The position numbers and the translations under genes were made by a program. A stretch of 64,000 bases of DNA, taken from Pseudomonas sp. MM213. GTDB lineage: Bacteria > Pseudomonadota > Gammaproteobacteria > Pseudomonadales > Pseudomonadaceae. The notes under the pieces are model-generated. The model was not told the DNA's origin. It saw only the letters and a program-made list of their open reading frames with translations, and did not search any database. Below are positions 27,401-34,901 of the stretch, piece by piece. Numbering within the stretch: the stretch's first letter is position 1; each line of letters starts with the position of its first letter. Where the stretch lies: the NCBI RefSeq assembly GCF_020423045.1, contig NZ_CP081943.1, positions 4,836,001 to 4,900,000 on the forward strand, written 5' to 3'.

Positions 27401-27537
27401 GGGAAGTGTTCTGGGGGCCGATGGCCTACGCGATGATCGGCGGCATCATCATCGCGACGTTGCTGACGCTGCTGTTTTTGCCGGCGCTGTATGTGGCCTG
27501 GTACAAGATTCGCGAGCCGAAAAAAGAGGCCCGGTAA
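24484..27537 (+). CDS. triC: RND multidrug efflux transporter (TriC-like)
   Basis: This 1017-residue inner-membrane pump has twelve predicted helices in the AcrB arrangement. The proton-relay Asp pair is in GLLVDDAMITVEMMVTR near residue 405, and the large periplasmic loops follow TM1 and TM7. The start MKGSFNLSEWALKHQSFVWY resembles TriC and other two-adaptor pumps. No outer-membrane factor gene lies nearby, again as in triABC. The drug spectrum cannot be predicted reliably. Confidence 0.85.
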   Translation: MKGSFNLSEWALKHQSFVWYLMFIALLMGVFSYMNLGREEDPSFTIKTMVIQSSWPGATQEETLKQVTDRIEKKLEELDSLDYVKSYTRPGESTVFVNLRDTTSAKDIPEIWYQVRKKINDIRGQFPKGLQGPGFNDEFGDVFGSVYAFTADGLSMRQLRDYVEQVRAEIREVPGLGKVEMVGEQDEVLYLNFSTRKLAALGIDQRQVVDSLQSQNAVTPAGVIEAGPERISIRTTGQFASEKDLENVNLRLNDRFYRLADIADISRGYVDPATPEFRYNGHPAIGLAIAMKKGGNIQDFGKALHQRMIDLTADLPVGVGVYNVSDQAAVVEKAVGGFTSALFEAVVIVLVVSFVSLGVRAGLVVACSIPLVLAMVFVFMEYSGITMQRISLGALIIALGLLVDDAMITVEMMVTRLEMGETKEQAATFAYTSTAFPMLTGTLVTVAGFVPIGLNASSAGEYTFTLFAVIAVAMLVSWVVAVLFAPVIGVHILSANVKPHDAEPGRIGRAFNYGMLWSMRNRWWAIGITIALFVASVFSMQFVQNQFFPSSDRPEILVDLNLPQNASIAETRKAVDKLEATLKDDPDIVRWSTYIGEGAIRFYLPLDQQLQNPYYAQLVIVSKGLESREALSQRLRERLRKDFVGIGSYVQALEMGPPVGRPIQYRVSGKDIDQVRKHAIALATELDKNSHIGEIIYDWNEPGKVLRIDIAQDKVRQLGLSSEDVANLMNSIVVGAPVTQVDDDIYLINVVGRAVDAERGTPETLQNLQIVTPSGTSIPLLAFATVRYELEQPLVWRRDRKPTITIKAAVRDEIQPTDLVKQLKPEIEKFAAALPVGYKVATGGTVEESGKAQGPIAKVVPLMLFLMATFLMIQLHSVQKLFLVASVAPLGLIGVVLALIPTGTPMGFVAILGILALIGIIIRNSVILVTQIDALEKEGLSPWDAVAQATEHRRRPILLTAAAASLGMIPIAREVFWGPMAYAMIGGIIIATLLTLLFLPALYVAWYKIREPKKEAR

Positions 27538-27558
27538 AGCAGAGCGCTTCGCGCTCTA

Positions 27559-27640
27559 TTCGCGAGCAGGCTCGCTCCCACAGTGGAACGAGTCGCTCAG
27601 GCAAACCCGGTTCCCTGTGGGAGCGAGCCTGCTCGCGATG
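27559..27640. repeat. REPIN
   Basis: Opposed cores cgcgagcaggctcgctcccac and gtgggagcgagcctgctcgcg lie between the convergent pump and methyltransferase genes. Confidence 0.88.
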
Positions 27641-27672
27641 GCTTTAGCTCAGCCACCGCAGGTCTGGGAGCC

Positions 27673-28317
27673 TTATACCCTACGCCAGACACTCGCCAAC
27701 CAAGGCTGCTGCTCCCGCGGCAACCCCGCTGGCCGGTAGTAATGCTCCAACTCCACAAACCCCGCCGCGGTCAGCAAACCCTGCCACGCCTGAAGATCGT
27801 GATAAGCCCCATACCGCGGCCCATTCCACCCCTCCTGATTCTCACCACGCGGATTGGAACTGAACAACACCCCACCCGGCCTCAACGCCCCGCGCAATTC
27901 CTTCAACACCCGTGGCAATTCCTGACGCGGAATATGAAACAGCACCGCATTGGCAAAAATCCCGTCAAAGCGTTCAGCCGGCAAATCAAGCTTCAGAAAA
28001 TCCTGCTGCCACACCTCGCAACCACTGTCTTCACGCGCCATTTTCGCAAACTTTTCCGAACCGTCGAGGCCGACCGCGGTGTGGCCCATGCGCGTGAACG
28101 TCTGCAAATCCCGACCCGGCCCACAGCCAAAGTCGAGGATGTCGAACGGCGCCTCACCCTGAATATGCCGCAGCAGTGCGTCGATGTTCTGGCTGACATC
28201 GTGATCACGCGTCCCTTCGCGAAAACCTTCGGCCACCGAGTTGTAATGACCGAGGGTGGTGGAGGTGATTTTCTCAAGGTCGTCCGGGGTTTGTTTCATG
28301 GCGGGCTGCGCAGGCAA
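27673..28317 (-). CDS. Class I SAM-dependent methyltransferase
   Basis: This 214-residue protein contains motif I FDILDFGCGPGRDLQTF near residue 60, the acidic loop GLDGSEKFAKMA, and the motif III region ALRPGGVLFSSNPRGENQEG. It is of the Methyltransf_11/23 class. The substrate is unknown, and there is no operon partner. The C-terminal PRYGAYHDLQAWQGLLTAAG suggests a small-molecule enzyme rather than an RNA enzyme. That last point is an inference. Confidence 0.8.
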   Translation of the reverse strand: MPAQPAMKQTPDDLEKITSTTLGHYNSVAEGFREGTRDHDVSQNIDALLRHIQGEAPFDILDFGCGPGRDLQTFTRMGHTAVGLDGSEKFAKMAREDSGCEVWQQDFLKLDLPAERFDGIFANAVLFHIPRQELPRVLKELRGALRPGGVLFSSNPRGENQEGWNGPRYGAYHDLQAWQGLLTAAGFVELEHYYRPAGLPREQQPWLASVWRRV

Positions 28318-28368
28318 TTGGGATTCGCCGAATATACGCCATCAGGTCCGGGGCTGCTTCGCAGCCAT

Positions 28369-28452
28369 TCGCGGGCAAGCCTCGCTCCTACAGGTTTCAC
28401 ACCGTCCAGAAGATCACGCGAACCCTGTAGGAGCGAGGCTTGCCCGCGAAGG
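28369..28452. repeat. REPIN
   Basis: Opposed cores cgcgggcaagcctcgctcctaca and inverse, between two minus-strand genes. Confidence 0.9.
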
Positions 28453-28471
28453 CGATTTAACGGTCAACCGA

Positions 28472-28837
28472 TTATTCAGGCCGGTTTCCGGTGTGCTTCA
28501 TCCCCAGACATTCAATGGACCGATCAACCATCGCCTTGGCAATTTCCAGCAAATGCCAAATAGAGAACACCATGGCCCTGTCGGCCCCTTTCAGTTGATC
28601 GCCACACCGATAAGCGGTGACCGAGGCGCAGCGCAGAAGGTCGGCGACATAGAGTTGCGTGTCCTCGAAGTTCACGTCCTGGCTGACGTTGTAGAAGCGC
28701 AGTTCGTCCGGTGCGCCGGTATGTTCGCGGGTGAGGTAAAAATCGATTGCGTGGTAAAGCGCTGAACGTCCTTTGAGCGGATCGTCGTTGTCTTTGCTTG
28801 AGGATTCGGGAGGTGGATCGGGGACTGGTTTTTTCAT
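28472..28837 (-). CDS. DUF6124 family protein
   Basis: This 121-residue soluble protein has a Pro/Ser-rich polar N-terminus and a helical body (YVADLLRCASVTAYRCGDQL and VFSIWHLLEIAKAMVDRSI). Small proteins of this pattern are abundant, often multicopy, in pseudomonads and are grouped as DUF6124; the function is unknown. The start follows CAGGAG. Its upstream DNA (28894-29098) can fold into two elaborate nested structures on the same strand, so regulation at the RNA level is possible. Confidence 0.65.
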   Translation of the reverse strand: MKKPVPDPPPESSSKDNDDPLKGRSALYHAIDFYLTREHTGAPDELRFYNVSQDVNFEDTQLYVADLLRCASVTAYRCGDQLKGADRAMVFSIWHLLEIAKAMVDRSIECLGMKHTGNRPE

Positions 28838-28893
28838 TGGTAAAACTCCTGGTACTCATTGGAGCCAACCGATATCGCGACTAAACGAACAGG

Positions 28894-29098
28894 GGTGGCG
28901 GCTGCACGCAGGTTAGTCGACCGGATACCAGGAACTCCGGCGCACCCGAGGGTGCCCTGCGCACAGCCACCATAACGTTCAGGCATTAACAAACACCCGA
29001 CACGAGGTAGCGCTGTGCGCCTGGTAGGTCCGAGCGACTAAACCCGATCACTGATGAGCAGTGACGGACCGAGACTAGCCAGCGGATTTGCCAGGCGC
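28894..29098 (-). ncRNA. Candidate structured leader RNA of the DUF6124 gene (two nested domains)
   Basis: On the minus strand, the first domain (29098 to 29017) nests three helices: gcgcctgg/ccaggcgc outside, ggtccg/cggacc within it, and tcactg-ctcat-cagtga at the tip. The second domain (28971 to 28894) closes with ggtggctgtgcgcagg/cctgcgtgcagccgccacc. Inside it carries two hairpins, accctcgggt and ccgga-gttcctggta-tccgg, giving a three-way junction. The 10-mer gcgactaaac (plus strand) occurs at 28877-28886 and 29034-29043. The structures end about 55 bases before the start codon. A transcribed leader is inferred from the pairing only. Confidence 0.5.
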
Positions 29099-29218
29099 AA
29101 GCGTGCGGAATCATCTAGGAAACGTCCTGCAAATGAAAGGGATTGGCCTTGTAGGAGTGCTGATTTCTCTGTGGGAAAACTTCCCGACTTGTAGTTAATT
29201 TCCTACCGCTAACCTTGA

Positions 29219-29240
29219 TTCAGCGTTTGTTCAACCCCCG
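29219..29240 (+). repeat. 22-bp direct repeat, left boundary of the tccC cassette
   Basis: The 22 bases starting ttcagcgtttgttc and ending cccccg are identical, in the same orientation, to 32213-32234, which is the 3' end of metI. The two copies bracket the toxin gene exactly. The identity stops abruptly at both edges. Confidence 0.85.
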
Positions 29241-29345
29241 TCCCCTCCAACACTCTCGGTGCGGCTACCTGTTACTTCTTACAGTATCGGCCCGGCCCAA
29301 AAAGGCTCAGTCTTATCTCCACTCGAGCGAAGGACCGTCGATACC

Positions 29346-32135
29346 GTGAACGCTCACCCACACACGCCGACCCTGTCGGTCATGGACCCGCGAGCCTTGG
29401 CGATTCGCGAGGTGGGCTATTGCCGGCATCCGGACGAGAACGTCATTGCTTCGCGCATCACCCGGCAGGTTTTCGATGCTGCGGGGCGTTTGGTCGAGTC
29501 GTGGGATCCCCGTTTATGGGCGTCTGCGTCTAAGCCGAATCTGGCGACGATCCATGGGTTGAGCGGCCATCCCTTGCTGACGGACAGCGTCGATGCCGGT
29601 TGGCAACTGAGCCTGTTGAATCAGGCCGGTTCGCTGCGTTCGTTCTGGGACGCCAGAGGCAGTCAGCGTCACATCGACTTTGACGATCAGCAACGTCCGA
29701 TAGCCGTCACTGAACAGCCCGCCGAAGCACTACCGCGCGTGGTCGAGCGATTGACTTACGGCGGCTCTGCTCCGGCATTCGCAGTGCATAACCAATGCGC
29801 AAAGCTGATCCGCCACGATAATCCAGCCAGTACCCGCTTCGTCCCCGACTTCGGTTTGGCCGGCTCGCAATTGAGTGAAAACCAATGCTTCCTGATCGAC
29901 CTTGAACCACCGGACTGGCCAAGCGAGTTCGAGGCTCGGGACGCGTTGCTGGAAGATCAGTCGTTTGTCACGCGGCACGTCTTTTCTCCCACGGGCGAGA
30001 TTCAGCGCCAGACCGATGCCATGGGTAATGACCGGACCTTTGCCTACGATGTGGCGGGCAGGTTGAGTGAAACCTGGCTGCTGATGGCTGGAGAGGGCAG
30101 ACCACCACAACAACTGGTCAGCGACATCCGCTACAACGCCCACGACCAGATCGAAAGCGAAATCGCTGGCAACGGTGTGAAAACGCAAGCCGAGTACGAC
30201 GCCGAGAACGGTCGGCTGATTCGGTTGGTGGCGACAGTCGGAAGTCAGAAGCTGTTGCAGGATTTGCATTATGTCTACGATGCGGCGGGCAACATCATCA
30301 AGCTGGAAGACAAGGCCCAAGCCGTTACCTGGTTCAACAACCAGCGCATCGAACCGATCAATCGTTATCGCTATGACAGCCTGTCCCAACTGGTCGAAGC
30401 CAGCGGCTGGGAAGTTGCCAACCCCAGCCACGGACCCGCATTGCCGGATTTACTGCCCACACCGCTGGACCCCAATCAGCGGCGCAATTACACCCAGCGC
30501 TTCGAGTACGACGCGGCGGGCAATCTGATCACCCGCCAGCACAGTGGCGCGCCGGGTTTCTCGATGTTCACCTCCGCCCGCAGCAACCGCAGCCTGGCGC
30601 AGCGGGACGATGGTTCATTGCCCGGTGAGTCGGAAATCGAGTCAGGCTTCGATGCCTGCGGCAATCAACTGGAGTTGCAGCGCGGCCAAACCATGACCTG
30701 GGACATCCGCAACCAGTTAAGCCGGGTGACCTTGGTCAAGCGCGGCGATGAACCCGACGATTACGAAGGCTACGTCTACGACCGCCCTGGCCATCGGCTG
30801 CGCAAAGTGCATTTCAACCGGACCAGTGGCCGTACAGGGCGTTCTGAAGTCCGTTACCTGCCCAACCTGGAAATCCACCGCCAGGCCGATGGCGAAGAGC
30901 GCCATGTCATCAGTATCGAAGCGGGACGTTGCAGTGTTCGGTCCTTGCACTGGCCCGAAGGAACCCATGCCGATCAACTGCGTTACAGCCTCTGCGACCA
31001 CCTTGGTTCCAGCACATTGGAGCTGGATCACGAAGCAGGCGTGCTGACTCAGGAACACTATTACGCCTTCGGCGGCACCGCATGCTGGGCTGGTAAAAAT
31101 GCGTTGGTGGCGAAGTACAAAACGTTTCGCTATTCCGGCAAAGAGCGGGATGTGACAGGGCTCTATTACTACGGATTCCGGTATTACGCGCCGTGGTTGC
31201 AGCGTTGGATGTGCCCAGACCCGGCAGGAGACAAGGATGGGCTGAATCGCTATGCGATGGTGAGGAACAACCCGATTAATTTCTACGACTGGCAAGGCAC
31301 GATATCGATTCCAGTCGATATTTTTATCGCCGATATCGTCAACTCAAGCAGTAAAACCATTTATAGCGGATGGTTCGAGGAGCTGATGTGGGATCAAGAG
31401 AAAAACACGTTCATGAGTACTGGTCCGGTATATACCCGAGGAATGGAGGTGATCCAGGGGGCGGATTCCGAGTGGTACCCATCATCTTTCGGACATGCCA
31501 TTGCTGCATTTCGTGATCAGGACGGCAAGCTGCGTCTATTTGCCAACATGCATTATCAGCACATGGGCATCCAGCCTGGCATGGGCCTTCCAGAGTTCGC
31601 GGGGCTGTTGAAAGTTGATAAACAAGACCCTTCAAAACTCGTCATCAACAATCATTCCGGCCACTACAAACCCGAATCCTCAATTGACGTTGAGGCGATG
31701 ATTCGCGAGATTGCTCCGCAGCAACAGTCAGTGAGCTATGCCCCGATTCCCGAGAGCTCGTCGTTTGATTCAACACTTCGAATCAATTCTATTGACTCGC
31801 CCGAAACGTATGAGCGCCTGGTGAACATGTACAAGCGAGATTTCAATGGCTTGATCACCTACCTGAAAGAACAAGGTGTCTGGGAAGCCGCCAAAGCGAA
31901 TTTTGGCGAAAGTGAAGGCCTGAACATCATTTTCAAGATGGAGGCTAAAGGGATGACCGCCCAGCAGATCTACAATGAAGAATCTATGTTGGGACTTGCC
32001 AAACCATTGGCTGAGCCCGTGCAACCGTCCATTGGCACCAGCCGAGTCACACGTCCACTCGTTCAGAATAAGACCAAAAAAACTTCATTTTTCCGATCTC
32101 TTGGCCACCGATTGGGTCAGCTATATGCGAAGTGA
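29346..32135 (+). CDS. TccC-like Rhs-repeat insecticidal toxin component with variable C-terminus
   Basis: This 929-residue protein (GTG start at 29346) begins VNAHPHTPTLSVMDPRAL like TccC subunits of toxin complexes. It has an Rhs/YD-repeat shell (YDAAGNIIKLEDKAQAVTW, FEYDAAGNLITRQHSG) and the conserved core end GLYYYGFRYYAPWLQRW followed by GLNRYAMVRNNP. About 278 residues follow with no recognised domain, including a GHAIAAFRDQDGKLRLFANM stretch and the motif NNHSGHYKPE. In Tc toxins the C-terminal region is the effector released inside the Rhs cage. No A or B subunit genes are near. The gene lies between 22-bp direct repeats, and its tail is visibly less GC-rich than its surroundings. GTG was chosen by family alignment; AAGGA lies upstream. 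Confidence 0.85.
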   Translation: MNAHPHTPTLSVMDPRALAIREVGYCRHPDENVIASRITRQVFDAAGRLVESWDPRLWASASKPNLATIHGLSGHPLLTDSVDAGWQLSLLNQAGSLRSFWDARGSQRHIDFDDQQRPIAVTEQPAEALPRVVERLTYGGSAPAFAVHNQCAKLIRHDNPASTRFVPDFGLAGSQLSENQCFLIDLEPPDWPSEFEARDALLEDQSFVTRHVFSPTGEIQRQTDAMGNDRTFAYDVAGRLSETWLLMAGEGRPPQQLVSDIRYNAHDQIESEIAGNGVKTQAEYDAENGRLIRLVATVGSQKLLQDLHYVYDAAGNIIKLEDKAQAVTWFNNQRIEPINRYRYDSLSQLVEASGWEVANPSHGPALPDLLPTPLDPNQRRNYTQRFEYDAAGNLITRQHSGAPGFSMFTSARSNRSLAQRDDGSLPGESEIESGFDACGNQLELQRGQTMTWDIRNQLSRVTLVKRGDEPDDYEGYVYDRPGHRLRKVHFNRTSGRTGRSEVRYLPNLEIHRQADGEERHVISIEAGRCSVRSLHWPEGTHADQLRYSLCDHLGSSTLELDHEAGVLTQEHYYAFGGTACWAGKNALVAKYKTFRYSGKERDVTGLYYYGFRYYAPWLQRWMCPDPAGDKDGLNRYAMVRNNPINFYDWQGTISIPVDIFIADIVNSSSKTIYSGWFEELMWDQEKNTFMSTGPVYTRGMEVIQGADSEWYPSSFGHAIAAFRDQDGKLRLFANMHYQHMGIQPGMGLPEFAGLLKVDKQDPSKLVINNHSGHYKPESSIDVEAMIREIAPQQQSVSYAPIPESSSFDSTLRINSIDSPETYERLVNMYKRDFNGLITYLKEQGVWEAAKANFGESEGLNIIFKMEAKGMTAQQIYNEESMLGLAKPLAEPVQPSIGTSRVTRPLVQNKTKKTSFFRSLGHRLGQLYAK

Positions 32136-32212
32136 CAGCTAGTTCTTTATTGCTTGAACGGGAGGGGGCAGGTGTTTGCGAAATGCTCCCCTCGTTGAGG
32201 TCATTCATTTGC

Positions 32213-32234
32213 TTCAGCGTTTGTTCAACCCCCG
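32213..32234 (+). repeat. 22-bp direct repeat, right boundary of the tccC cassette (3' end of metI)
   Basis: This copy encodes the last residues and stop codon of metI on the minus strand (reading GLNKR-stop). The other copy is at 29219-29240. Insertion at the 3' end of a gene with duplication of that end is typical of integrated elements. Confidence 0.85.
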
Positions 32235-32858
32235 AGCCAACCGATCCCCACCCAACTGAATCACCGCCACCAACACCACCAGCAACACAATCACCGTCAA
32301 CATGATCTGGCTATCAAACCGCTGATACCCATACCGATAAGCAATGTCCCCCAACCCACCCGCACCAATCGCCCCGGCCATGGCCGACGAGTTGATCATG
32401 GTCACCAAGGTGATCGTGAAACCACCGACAATCCCCGGCAACGCTTCAGGCAACAGCACATGCCAAACGATGTGCCAACGCCGGCACCCCATCGCCTGCG
32501 CTGCTTCGATCAAACCGTAATCCACCTCACGCAAACTGACTTCGGCGATACGCGCAAAGAACGGCGTGGCCGCAATCGTCAGCGGCACCACGGCCGCCCA
32601 GACTCCGTAAGTGGTGCCGACGATGAGCCGGGTAAACGGAATCAACGCCACCATCAAAATCAAAAAAGGAATCGAGCGAAACAGGTTCACGAACGCACCC
32701 AAGGCGCGGTTCAGCGCCGGTGCTTCGTAGATCCCGCCCTTGGAGCTGGTGACCAGGATCACCGCCAGCGGAATCCCCGCCAGCAGCGCGATCAACGACG
32801 ACACGCCAACCATCAAAAACGTGTCGATGAAACCTTGCAGCAACCGATCAAACCACAT
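32214..32858 (-). CDS. metI: D-methionine/organosulfur ABC transporter permease MetI
   Basis: This 214-residue inner-membrane permease has about five helices and an EAA loop ([20 protein letters not shown]). [20 protein letters not shown] is diagnostic of MetI. Its start overlaps the 3' end of metN by 11 bp. It is the last gene of an operon of flavin-dependent desulfurising enzymes, so the imported compound may be a methionine-like or other organosulfur molecule rather than methionine itself. Its last codons form one copy of the 22-bp repeat beside the toxin gene. Confidence 0.9.
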   Translation of the reverse strand: MWFDRLLQGFIDTFLMVGVSSLIALLAGIPLAVILVTSSKGGIYEAPALNRALGAFVNLFRSIPFLILMVALIPFTRLIVGTTYGVWAAVVPLTIAATPFFARIAEVSLREVDYGLIEAAQAMGCRRWHIVWHVLLPEALPGIVGGFTITLVTMINSSAMAGAIGAGGLGDIAYRYGYQRFDSQIMLTVIVLLVVLVAVIQLGGDRLARGLNKR

Positions 32859-33969
32859 AACCCAGCACCTCCACCTGTTGTGCCCAGTTGCCGGCGCGTT
32901 GACGCAGTTCCTCTGCGCCGAGCGGTGAGCCGGTCACCGCCAGCAGCAATTGCCCCAGCGCATGGCCCTGAATCCGTTCCACGCCACCTTGCAGCAAACG
33001 CACGCGACCGCCGAGGGCTGCAAACAACGCGGCCAGATCCGGTTCGTCGGTGGCGCTGCCGGTGAATTGCAAACGCAGGACCACGGCGGCGTCGGACGAC
33101 TGTGGCTGCGCCTGGAGACGACTTTGCAGCTCCTGCGGCAATGCGTGTTGCAACGGCGCCAGTAAGGTCTTGCTGACCTCATGCTGCGGGTTGCCGAAGA
33201 CTTCCCACACGGGGCCTTGCTCGACGATGCGGCCATGCTCCAACACCACGACGCGGTCGCAGATGTCGCGGATCACCGCCATCTCGTGAGTAATCAGCAC
33301 GATGGTCAGGCCCAGGCGCTGATTGATCTCGCGCAGCAGGCCGAGAATCGATTGCGTGGTCTCCGGGTCCAGCGCCGAAGTGGCTTCGTCGCACAACAGA
33401 ATCTCCGGGTCGTGCACCAGCGCGCGGGCGATGCCGACGCGCTGTTTCTGTCCGCCGGAAAGCTGCGCCGGGTAGGCCTTGTGCTTCTCTTGCAGGCCGA
33501 CCAGTTCCAACAGTTCACGAACTTTCTGCTCGCGTTTTTCCTTGGGCACGCCGGCGACTTTCAGCGGCAATTCGACGTTCTGCCAAACCGTCTTGGCCGA
33601 CATAAGGTTGAAGTGCTGGAAGATCATGCCGATGCGCCGACGCAGCGCCACCAGGCGGTCTTCATCGAACTCGCCGATGTCCACTTGATCGATCAGCACA
33701 CGCCCCGTGCTCGGTTGTTCGAGGCGGTTGATGGTGCGGATCAGCGACGACTTGCCGGCGCCGCTGCGGCCGATGATGCCGAACACTTCACCGCGCTGGA
33801 TTGCCAGGTCGATGCCGTGCAGCGCCGCCACCGGACCTTGCTGGCCGTTGTAGGTTTTGCCCAGGCCGATGAAGCGCACGTGAGCACGGTTCAGGTCGGG
33901 GTGCAGTTCGGTCTGTTCGGCTTTTTGAGGCTCTGGAATATCCAGTCGCCGTTGGATCGCGGCCGTCAT
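32848..33969 (-). CDS. metN: Methionine-type ABC transporter ATP-binding protein MetN
   Basis: This 373-residue ATPase has Walker [10 protein letters not shown] near residue 67, the signature [10 protein letters not shown], Walker [15 protein letters not shown] and the H-loop ITHEMAV. A C-terminal NIL-type domain (about residues 275-370) is the regulatory region that binds methionine in E. coli MetN. An N-terminal extension of about 25 residues ([15 protein letters not shown]) precedes the ABC core. I chose the ATG at 33969, just after the metQ stop. Confidence 0.9.
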   Translation of the reverse strand: MTAAIQRRLDIPEPQKAEQTELHPDLNRAHVRFIGLGKTYNGQQGPVAALHGIDLAIQRGEVFGIIGRSGAGKSSLIRTINRLEQPSTGRVLIDQVDIGEFDEDRLVALRRRIGMIFQHFNLMSAKTVWQNVELPLKVAGVPKEKREQKVRELLELVGLQEKHKAYPAQLSGGQKQRVGIARALVHDPEILLCDEATSALDPETTQSILGLLREINQRLGLTIVLITHEMAVIRDICDRVVVLEHGRIVEQGPVWEVFGNPQHEVSKTLLAPLQHALPQELQSRLQAQPQSSDAAVVLRLQFTGSATDEPDLAALFAALGGRVRLLQGGVERIQGHALGQLLLAVTGSPLGAEELRQRAGNWAQQVEVLGYVV

Positions 33970-33971
33970 TC

Positions 33972-34781
33972 TCAGCTTTCCCAACCGGCTTGATAGAGTT
34001 TGCCGTGGGCCTTATCCAACGCTGCGCGAACGGCTGGCGAATGCTGGTAGATGTCGACGAATTTGATCAGGCGCGGGTCGGCTTTGTTTTTTGGCTGGAT
34101 CACGAACTGGATCACGTATTCCTTGTGATCGAGGCCGTCGAACAGCAACGCGGAACCGGCATCGAAGGTCTTCGCCAGGCGGATGTAGGCCGGGTAGCCC
34201 TGCACCAGATCGGCGTCGTCATAGGCGCGCACCAGTTGCACCGCTTCGACTTGCAGGATTTTGATTTTCTTCGGGTTGGCGATGATGTCTTCTTCGGTGG
34301 CCTTGTAGCCGACACCCGGCTTGAGCGTGATCAGGCCGGCCTTGGCCAGCAGTTGCAGGCCGCGACCGCTGTTGATCGGGTCGTTGGCGATGGCGACGCT
34401 GGCGCCTTCCGGCAGTTCGTCGAAGCTTTTGTATTTCTTCGAGTAGAGGCCGACGTTGTTGATGATGCCTGGTGCGAACGGCACCAGGTCAAAACCGGCG
34501 GCGGCCTTGGCGTTTTCCAGGAACGGCACGTGCTGGAAGTAGTTCACGTCGATGTCGCCGGCGGCGAGGCTGACGTTGGGCGCGATCCAGTCAGTGAACT
34601 CGACGAGTTCGACTTTCAGGCCTTGTTTATTGGCTTCTTCGACGGCGGCTTCCAGCGGGATGGCGAAGGCGGCGGTGGTGCCGACTTTCAGCGGCGCGTC
34701 GGCGGCGAAGGTGATTGAGCTGAAGAGGCCGAGGGCCAGGGCCAGTGCTTTGACTGGGTGAGAGAAGTAGTTCTTGGTCAT
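33972..34781 (-). CDS. metQ: MetQ/NlpA-family substrate-binding protein
   Basis: This 269-residue periplasmic protein has a Sec signal ([20 protein letters not shown], cleavage near FAA-DA) and no lipobox Cys. NlpA-type features include [35 protein letters not shown] and [19 protein letters not shown]. It is the binding partner of MetN-MetI encoded just downstream. It diverges clearly from the orphan MetQ at 16462, so the two probably bind different ligands. The ATG at 34781 is preferred because it begins the signal peptide. Confidence 0.88.
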   Translation of the reverse strand: MTKNYFSHPVKALALALGLFSSITFAADAPLKVGTTAAFAIPLEAAVEEANKQGLKVELVEFTDWIAPNVSLAAGDIDVNYFQHVPFLENAKAAAGFDLVPFAPGIINNVGLYSKKYKSFDELPEGASVAIANDPINSGRGLQLLAKAGLITLKPGVGYKATEEDIIANPKKIKILQVEAVQLVRAYDDADLVQGYPAYIRLAKTFDAGSALLFDGLDHKEYVIQFVIQPKNKADPRLIKFVDIYQHSPAVRAALDKAHGKLYQAGWES

Positions 34782-34826
34782 GATGTTTTTTCCAGTCAGT
34801 GCATAAATTTGGGGTGTTTGGACGGG

Positions 34827-34900
34827 CCTCTTCGCGGGCAAGCCTCGCTCCTACAGGGGATTGCAGTGCCCCTGTAGGAGCGAAGCTTGCTCGCGAAGCT
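34827..34900. repeat. REPIN inside the organosulfur operon
   Basis: Opposed cores cgcgggcaagcctcgctcctaca and tgtaggagcgaagcttgctcgcg lie between the monooxygenase and metQ. The element could uncouple the expression of enzyme and transporter genes. Confidence 0.88.
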
Positions 34901-34901
34901 T

